Below, in pieces: positions 58,855-64,000 of a stretch of DNA of 64,000 nt (within the stretch, counting starts at the first letter, position 1; each line of letters starts with the position of its first letter). The stretch is taken from the NCBI RefSeq assembly GCF_029193595.2, contig NZ_CP135052.1:1922001-1986000 (forward strand). The letters are read 5' to 3'. Origin of the DNA: Providencia hangzhouensis. GTDB taxonomy: Bacteria > Pseudomonadota > Gammaproteobacteria > Enterobacterales > Enterobacteriaceae. The translations under genes and the position numbers were made by a program. The notes under the pieces were generated by a model. It had not been told where the DNA came from. It ran no database searches and saw only the letters and a list, made by a program, of their open reading frames with translations.

Positions 58855-59116
58855 CGCGATTCCTGTTTTCAGATTTAATAGCTGCATTGTTGAAATGCAC
58901 ATTAAGAAAATCGAATATCGATTCTCTTTTTTGTATGTTTAGCATTGATATATTAATAACTTGTGTCATTGAGAGTATAAAAGTATTTATAGAAAAATCC
59001 ATGTTTTCTATCTCTGTTTTGTAGAAAACATAAATAAGCGATTGTTCTGTGTGGGATGGCTCTCTGTTTTCGTTGATACAATTGAGTGCTAATAAAATAA
59101 GTTGAGTTTTGTTCAT
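58844..59116 (-). CDS. Hypothetical protein of the right-end cassette
   Basis: 90 residues. GGGGG lies four to five bases before the ATG. Mostly helical (MNKTQLILLALNCINENREP; SLIYVFYKTEIENMDFSINT). It overlaps the HTH gene by 11 bp and is transcribed towards the tail genes, opposite to late transcription, so it is likely active in the lysogen. A toxin-antitoxin or similar pair is possible but unsupported by any motif. Confidence 0.6.
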   Translation of the reverse strand: MNKTQLILLALNCINENREPSHTEQSLIYVFYKTEIENMDFSINTFILSMTQVINISMLNIQKRESIFDFLNVHFNNAAIKSENRNRDVK

Positions 59117-59284
59117 AAATCCCCCGATTAAGTGTGGGCGAATTCTAAACAGTCAGACACTGAAGAGATATCAATATTGGTCGGGTTTATATTGAAAATA
59201 AAACGGAGTGAAGTTGTGGCTCGAAACTGGCTGGAATTTTACCGTGATTTTACCGCCATTTTACCTTTTTAAGATTACACATAC

Positions 59285-59373
59285 AAAAAAACCAACCATA
59301 ATAGGTTGGTTTCTCTATAAAAAGTTGGTCGGCATGATAGGATTTGAACCTACGACCCCCGACACCCCATGAC
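59285..59373. repeat. Right attachment repeat within proL
   Basis: 59314-59373 is identical to 15781-15840 and 59285-59313 is nearly identical. It contains the 3' part of the tRNA and its terminator hairpin (AACCAACC...GGTTGGTT followed on the minus strand by T7). Recombination between the two copies would remove the prophage and keep one intact tRNA. Confidence 0.93.
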
Positions 59374-59402
59374 GGTGCGCTACCAAGCTGCGCTACATGC
59401 CG
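59326..59402 (-). tRNA. proL: tRNA-Pro (anticodon GGG)
   Basis: 77 bases with encoded CCA. Acceptor CGGCATG pairs with CATGCCG, the D stem is GCGC/GCGC, the anticodon loop is ATGGGGT (anticodon GGG) and the T loop GTTCAAATC. It is nearly identical to E. coli proL and, as in E. coli, lies next to yejM. The gene is complete here; a 3' fragment is at 15793-15840. Confidence 0.97.
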
Positions 59403-59475
59403 AACTTTGATTAATACTACTCAATTTGCTTCTAAAAGCAATAGACTTATGATGCGACTGGTTGATATTTAAGCA

Positions 59476-61191
59476 CTAATTTTCATTAAAACGCTTTAAT
59501 TCAGTAAAGATTTTCAACAACTCAGCCAAATCAGGCTTTTCATTTCGCTCTATGGCACCTTGTTTATCATAGATATTAAACTGGCCATTTTGATCCATGT
59601 AGAGGGTGGCATTATCTGTGGTAATGACAACATCGTCGTTGTCACCCGTGATCACCCATGGGTAAGTACGTTTAACACTAAATAAATCTTCACCTTGGCT
59701 GTAATCATCAGGTGGATTACTGACATGTAATAAACGCTGCATCAGTGTTGTCATCACATCTTGATGGCTTGTTAGCTTATCTATCTGCTGTGCAGGTGTG
59801 TTTGGCCAATAAATAAACAGTGGTACCTGCATATTATCACGGTTGAAGCGTTTACCATCTAACCATTCGTTTTCTGCTTTTCCTTGGTTATTGTAATTTG
59901 CCGTCACAATAACAATGGTATTTTGCAAGCGATTATCACGCTGTAATGCGGCCATTACGCGATTGATTTGTTCATTCGTTTTTGCACTTCCAGGTGTTCC
60001 TTTAATATTCAGGAAAGAGAACCAAGGCGAGCCGTTCTTAAGGTTATCTAGCCAGTTATTCCACTGTGTAACGGTTAAGTTGTCATTATCTGCAGTTTTT
60101 GCAGGTAATGAGTAATCAGCTAAAATAGCTTGTCTGAATAATGGAGAATTAAAGCCATCTGTTGAGAATAAACCAAACTGATACCCTTGATGTTGTAAGG
60201 CTTCAATTAGCGCTGATGGATGGCGGCCATTGAGAATATTATCGAAATAAGTCGATGAAATACCATAGAATAGGCCAAATAGCGCAGTATCGTTACGTAG
60301 CCCAGCCGTGTAGTGATTCGTAAACTGCGTACTGATTTCTTTAAATTCGTTTAACGCCCCCATAGAATCTTGTTGAGATTTATTCCCTAGATCATCAATG
60401 ACCAACAATAATAAGTTGTAATCAGCGCCTTGGTCATAATAACTTAAAGGTTTCAATGGGTAGTTTAATTTAAGTGCCGTTGGGCTACCTTGTTGGAATA
60501 CACGATTTTGATGTTCGGTTAAGTCTAATAGGCCATACCTATCAAGTAGCTTGCGAGCTGTCATGGGTTGCGACAATGGATAATTGTAGCGTTGCATGGT
60601 GATAGGGCGATAAAAATTAGCATCGGCCCATGCATACATCAGGTGTGACATAATAAAAGTCACAATAAAAATAGCCGCCAGAGGTTTGCCGAATGTTTGG
60701 CGGTTTAAACTACGTAGTTTTTGCCAACTCCAAGTCGCAAATAACATTTCAACAAGAAAGATAATGGGAATACTGATAAACATCAGTTGCCACTCACGAG
60801 CCATTTCCCCCTTAGTTGGGTTGATGACCAAGTCCCAAACTTGCGGTGTTAAATGCAAACCGAATTGACTAAAAACACGGATATCAAAGATTAATAGTGT
60901 TATTCCTGCCGTTGCAAGGGCAACACAAAGTAGCCTCAGCAACCGCTGAGACATAACAATAAAGGTCAGTGGAAAAATAATTAGCAAGTAAGTCGCAAAG
61001 ACCACAAAACTAAAGTGACCTAACCAACTGACGAAAGCATAAATTCGGCCAGTTAAGGTATCTGGCCAATCAAAAATAAACAGATAGCTGCTACTTAACA
61101 CGAGGCTAAGCAGTATATTGAATAGTGCAAACCAGTGCCCCCAACCAATCATGTTAGAGACTTTGTCACGGTAGCGCAGGTGGGTGACCAT
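59476..61191 (-). CDS. yejM: Inner-membrane LPS regulator YejM (PbgA/LapC)
   Basis: 571 residues from the ATG at 61191, matching the family start MVTHxxRYRxKVS; an upstream TTG is less likely. Five N-terminal membrane helices (to about residue 190) with the conserved NFYRPITMQRYN segment lead to a periplasmic sulfatase-like domain lacking a functional metal site. YejM senses periplasmic LPS and controls LpxC turnover through LapB. It follows yejL on the same strand, as in other Enterobacterales. Confidence 0.93.
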   Translation of the reverse strand: MVTHLRYRDKVSNMIGWGHWFALFNILLSLVLSSSYLFIFDWPDTLTGRIYAFVSWLGHFSFVVFATYLLIIFPLTFIVMSQRLLRLLCVALATAGITLLIFDIRVFSQFGLHLTPQVWDLVINPTKGEMAREWQLMFISIPIIFLVEMLFATWSWQKLRSLNRQTFGKPLAAIFIVTFIMSHLMYAWADANFYRPITMQRYNYPLSQPMTARKLLDRYGLLDLTEHQNRVFQQGSPTALKLNYPLKPLSYYDQGADYNLLLLVIDDLGNKSQQDSMGALNEFKEISTQFTNHYTAGLRNDTALFGLFYGISSTYFDNILNGRHPSALIEALQHQGYQFGLFSTDGFNSPLFRQAILADYSLPAKTADNDNLTVTQWNNWLDNLKNGSPWFSFLNIKGTPGSAKTNEQINRVMAALQRDNRLQNTIVIVTANYNNQGKAENEWLDGKRFNRDNMQVPLFIYWPNTPAQQIDKLTSHQDVMTTLMQRLLHVSNPPDDYSQGEDLFSVKRTYPWVITGDNDDVVITTDNATLYMDQNGQFNIYDKQGAIERNEKPDLAELLKIFTELKRFNEN

Positions 61192-61212
61192 ACTGTTTAT
61201 TTCATTAATCAA

Positions 61213-61452
61213 TTAGTGTGATTGATCTTCTTTAACAGAAGAAAGTAATGCATTTGCGAATGATTCTGCAATCATTTTACGTTGCGCAGGCGCAACCGAC
61301 GTATTCAGCAGATTCGTTACCATATTACCTAACACCATGAGGGAAAGGTCAACAGGGGTGTGATTTTTTTCTAACACACTCACGAGGTCAGAAAGTAAAC
61401 CTTCAACTTTTTCATCACTATAGCGAGATGATTGTGGCATAAATTGAGACAT
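61213..61452 (-). CDS. yejL: YejL family protein
   Basis: 79 residues: [20 protein letters not shown], then [20 protein letters not shown], the pattern of the DUF1414/YejL family. Small, helical and of unknown role. It lies directly upstream of yejM and divergent from yejK, as in E. coli. Confidence 0.93.
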   Translation of the reverse strand: MSQFMPQSSRYSDEKVEGLLSDLVSVLEKNHTPVDLSLMVLGNMVTNLLNTSVAPAQRKMIAESFANALLSSVKEDQSH

Positions 61453-61682
61453 CCTAAATTAATGAAAGCTACATATCATAGCGTATCACAGTTGGTTTTT
61501 CTTCTTTCTTCGCAACAAATTTTTGTTTAAATGGGAATAATGTTAATTCAGATTCGTAAAGTGCGTATTAGTTCAGCGCAATCAGGCTAAAAATAGAACA
61601 AATGATGGTTTCTGTTGCAGATGAATAATATCAATGTTTGAATACGCGCAACATTATTTTCGTTATAACGAAGGAGCCAACA

Positions 61683-62684
61683 ATGAGTCTGGAAATTAAC
61701 CAGATAGCTTTACACCAGCTAATTAAAAGAGATGAGCAGACACTAGAGGTGATGTTGCGGGATTCTTTATTGACAGCAGATGGTGTCGTACAAGACATGA
61801 TGGCAGAATTGCACCGCGTCTATAGTGCTAAAAGTAAAGCATTTGGTGAATTTAACGAAGAAAGTGAACTTGCTGATGCGTTAAAGTTATTGCGTAAGGG
61901 CGAAGAAGAATTTTTAGGTTTCAGCCGTGCGATGACGGTTCGCTTGAAAGATGAATTAGCCAAATATCCTTTTGCGGAAGGGGGCGTGGTTCTCTTTTGT
62001 CAATACCGTTACCTCGCGGTCGAATACTTATTAATTGCGGTGCTCAATAGTTGTGACAGCATGTTTGTCACAGAATCATTGGACTTAGGCACGACACATT
62101 ATTTAGATATTCCTCATGCAGATATTGTCGCACGTATTGATTTAACCGAATGGGAGACCAATCCTGAGTCAAAACGCTATTTAACTTTCTTAAAAGGTAG
62201 AGTAGGGCGGAAAGTTTCTGATTTCTTTATGGATTTTCTGGCTGCATCTGAAGGGTTAAACGCAAAAGTTCAGAATAAAGGCTTGGTTCAGGCACTTGAT
62301 GATTTTTGTGACAATGCACAAATGGACAAAAATACGCGCCAAGCTTATCGCCAGCAAGTACATAGTTATTGCACAGAACAATTACAGTCTGGAGAGGAAA
62401 TTGAGCTGCAGGCGTTGGCAAAAGAGCTGCCAATGGTTGAAGAACAAAGCTTTGACGATTTCGCTCGCCAAAATGATTATCAACTCGAAGAAAGTTTCCC
62501 TGCCGATAGAGGAACGTTAAAGCAATTAACGAAGTTTTCGGGGAGTGGTGGCGGGATCACGATTAGCTTTGATGCGATGCTCATGGGGGAGCGTATCTTT
62601 TGGGACCCTGTCACTGATACGTTAACCATTCGTGGCACACCACCTAATTTGCGTGATCAATTACAACGCCGTGGTACTAAATAG
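61683..62684 (+). CDS. yejK: Nucleoid-associated protein YejK
   Basis: 333 residues from the ATG at 61683, fixed by AAGGAG six bases upstream. [20 protein letters not shown] and the ending [19 protein letters not shown] are the family signature. YejK (NdpA) is a conserved nucleoid protein reported to interact with topoisomerases. Divergent from yejL, followed by a strong terminator. Confidence 0.95.
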   Translation: MSLEINQIALHQLIKRDEQTLEVMLRDSLLTADGVVQDMMAELHRVYSAKSKAFGEFNEESELADALKLLRKGEEEFLGFSRAMTVRLKDELAKYPFAEGGVVLFCQYRYLAVEYLLIAVLNSCDSMFVTESLDLGTTHYLDIPHADIVARIDLTEWETNPESKRYLTFLKGRVGRKVSDFFMDFLAASEGLNAKVQNKGLVQALDDFCDNAQMDKNTRQAYRQQVHSYCTEQLQSGEEIELQALAKELPMVEEQSFDDFARQNDYQLEESFPADRGTLKQLTKFSGSGGGITISFDAMLMGERIFWDPVTDTLTIRGTPPNLRDQLQRRGTK

Positions 62685-62708
62685 GTTGTGGTGTTGAAGA
62701 GGTAGAAA

Positions 62709-62736
62709 TAAATAACGCCGCAATTGCGGCGTTATT
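62709..62736. terminator. Terminator between yejK and rplY
   Basis: A perfect 12-bp stem (AAATAACGCCGC with its complement) with AATT loop. It serves convergent yejK and rplY. Confidence 0.88.
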
Positions 62737-62781
62737 TACTCGGCGTCCCGAAAATTTCTAAAGCTCGGCTGTGGGCTTTAA

Positions 62782-63063
62782 TTAAGCGCGCAGGAAGTCA
62801 ATGTGCGTCACTTTTGGCTTAAATGGGTGACGTTGAACAGCCTGAACTTTTACTTTTGTTTCTTTACCATCGATAACCAGATTCAGAACTTCGTAAAATT
62901 CTGCTTTGCTTTCTTGGTTGATGATTTCATCGTGGTTAAGAGTTACAGAGATAGCTTCTTGGTTGCCACCGTAAACGATAGCTGGAAGCTGGTTATCTCT
63001 GCGCAGGCGGCGGCTCGCACCCTTACCCTGCTCTTTACGTTCAATTGCATTGATAGTTAACAT
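62782..63063 (-). CDS. rplY: 50S ribosomal protein L25
   Basis: 93 residues, the short enteric form of L25 (94 in E. coli). [20 protein letters not shown] and the end [13 protein letters not shown] are conserved. It binds 5S rRNA. It converges with yejK and lies next to radD, preserving the usual gene order. Confidence 0.97.
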   Translation of the reverse strand: MLTINAIERKEQGKGASRRLRRDNQLPAIVYGGNQEAISVTLNHDEIINQESKAEFYEVLNLVIDGKETKVKVQAVQRHPFKPKVTHIDFLRA

Positions 63064-63228
63064 TACTATTTCTCTATAAAAAGAAAATATAAATTCCTGC
63101 TACAGGCGACCCAGCAGCAGGTTCGAGATTTGGCCTAGGATAATCCATTCAGAGAACAAGATATCGGAAGGCGGGCGGCATTTTAACGAAAAATCGGCCA
63201 TCCAGCAATCATTATGATCATTTTCGCG

Positions 63229-63999
63229 TTATGACAGGGGAGCAGCAACGCGAAAACGCCCTTGATAATCGAAGATTTTCTCTCGAATTTCCCAAAAGCG
63301 TTCTTTTTTGCGCGCGACAATAAATTGGGGATATCGTAATAAAGATTGTTGCACTAATATATCATTTGCATTATTCCACTTAAACGGAACACCTGGGGCA
63401 CGCTGATGCTCACGTAAAAAACGATATTCGAACACGCGTTTTTGTGCGGGTGTGGCTAGGCGAAAACGTTCTGAAACACAGGTTCCATCTTCATCATAAT
63501 AATTGATTTTAATCCATTCACCTTTGTTATCACTCCCTGTAATGAATTGCATACCACCACAACGAATAATTAACGCATCTTTGAGTTTTAAGGCGGCTTT
63601 TAGCATATCGTCAGGGTCGGTAAGCACTTCTTGGCATTTTTGACAGCGACGAGCCGCTATATCATTTTCTGCACCACAGTGTGGACATTGTTTAAAGCGA
63701 AAACGAAATTCACATTGTTTTTTCTGCTTATTTTCATCTTCTTCCCAGCCTTGGCAGCGCCGGCCGTAATGTTCAATAATTTGCCCATCAGAGGTACATT
63801 TTCCCCAAAAAATATTCGCAAATTGGCATAATGGGCAAAAAACTTGCACAGGCACACTGGTTGAATTTGGTTGACTTGACCCCACTTCAGGCCGAAATAA
63901 ATCGTGTGGATTACCTGCGTAATCTAAGATTAAACAGCGTGTTTTTCCCTCATAAAGGCGTAATCCTCGGCCAACAATTTGTTGGTATAAGCTGACTGA
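63229..63999 (-). CDS. radD: RadD helicase-family protein, C-terminal part (cut by window edge)
   Basis: 257 codons are visible, open to the window edge. The left-most part in reading order ([20 protein letters not shown]) is helicase motif VI, followed by a zinc-binding region with CPLC, CQGW, CPHC and CQKC, and the [16 protein letters not shown] block typical of RadD (YejH). RadD is an SF2 ATPase for DNA repair that works with RecA and SSB. An internal GTG near 63885 is not the true start. Confidence 0.93.
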   Translation of the reverse strand, partial: SVSLYQQIVGRGLRLYEGKTRCLILDYAGNPHDLFRPEVGSSQPNSTSVPVQVFCPLCQFANIFWGKCTSDGQIIEHYGRRCQGWEEDENKQKKQCEFRFRFKQCPHCGAENDIAARRCQKCQEVLTDPDDMLKAALKLKDALIIRCGGMQFITGSDNKGEWIKINYYDEDGTCVSERFRLATPAQKRVFEYRFLREHQRAPGVPFKWNNANDILVQQSLLRYPQFIVARKKERFWEIREKIFDYQGRFRVAAPLS

Positions 64000-64000
64000 C

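Larger units (their letters stand above)
15781..59373. mobile_element. Complete lambda-like prophage integrated in tRNA-Pro(GGG)
   Basis: Direct 60-bp repeats bound about 43.5 kb that carry, in order, integration, early left, immunity, replication, late regulation, lysis, packaging, head and tail modules. Gene order from terminase to J follows phage lambda, which implies a siphovirus with a long flexible tail and cos packaging. I find no stop or frameshift in an essential gene, except the programmed one in G/T, so it may be inducible. The integrase lies next to the left repeat and the restored tRNA lies on the right. Several inserted genes look like morons. Confidence 0.93.

Overview
The window is a piece of an enterobacterial chromosome, most likely Providencia or a close Morganellaceae relative. 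The DNA is AT-rich. The right flank keeps the E. coli order proL - yejM - yejL - yejK - rplY - radD, but the proteins are clearly diverged from E. coli. A complete-looking lambda-type prophage of about 43.5 kb sits in the tRNA-Pro(GGG) gene.

Left chromosome (1-15750): a small hypothetical gene, a DUF924 gene, the anaerobic DMSO reductase operon dmsABC with its chaperone gene dmsD, the mechanosensitive channel mscM (ybdG), a CigR-like secreted protein, a self-contained minus-strand unit for a 23-residue peptide with a CRP-type palindrome, a D-amino-acid transaminase, an isochorismatase-like protein without its cysteine, an OmpR-type two-component pair with a four-half-site operator, a LexA-controlled dinI-like gene, two GNAT acetyltransferases and a methyltransferase.

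Prophage (15781-59373, bounded by a perfect 60-bp direct repeat of the 3' part of proL). The minus-strand early block holds int, xis, an exonuclease, small genes, rdgC and csrA. It is interrupted by a gene-poor stretch (18946-19445) with four plus-strand intrinsic terminators in near-regular units. The immunity region has a CI-type repressor, Cro-type and YmfL regulators, palindromic operators on both sides and a TerB-like/BRCT gene. The rightward early block holds an O-like initiator with internal iterons, an adenine methyltransferase, Lar, RusA, a DUF968 protein and antiterminator Q. The late block runs from lysis (two holin-like proteins, M15 peptidase, Rz/Rz1) through cos, terminase, a protease-capsid fusion and head completion to a lambda-type tail (Z, U, V, G/GT, H, M, L, K, I, J) and fibre genes. 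Several likely morons with their own terminators are inserted: a KilA-N gene, small membrane peptides and a small lipoprotein. The prophage ends with a two-gene minus-strand HTH cassette.

Right chromosome (59326-64000): intact proL, yejM, yejL, yejK, rplY and the 3' part of radD.

The most unusual signals are the four-terminator array at 18946-19445, a second cluster of four opposite-facing terminators at 32925-33482, the stand-alone small-peptide/RNA unit at 8309-8555, the TerB-like/BRCT gene in the immunity region, phage-borne CsrA and RdgC, and a -1 frameshift site (GGAAAAG) at the end of the tail gene G homologue.
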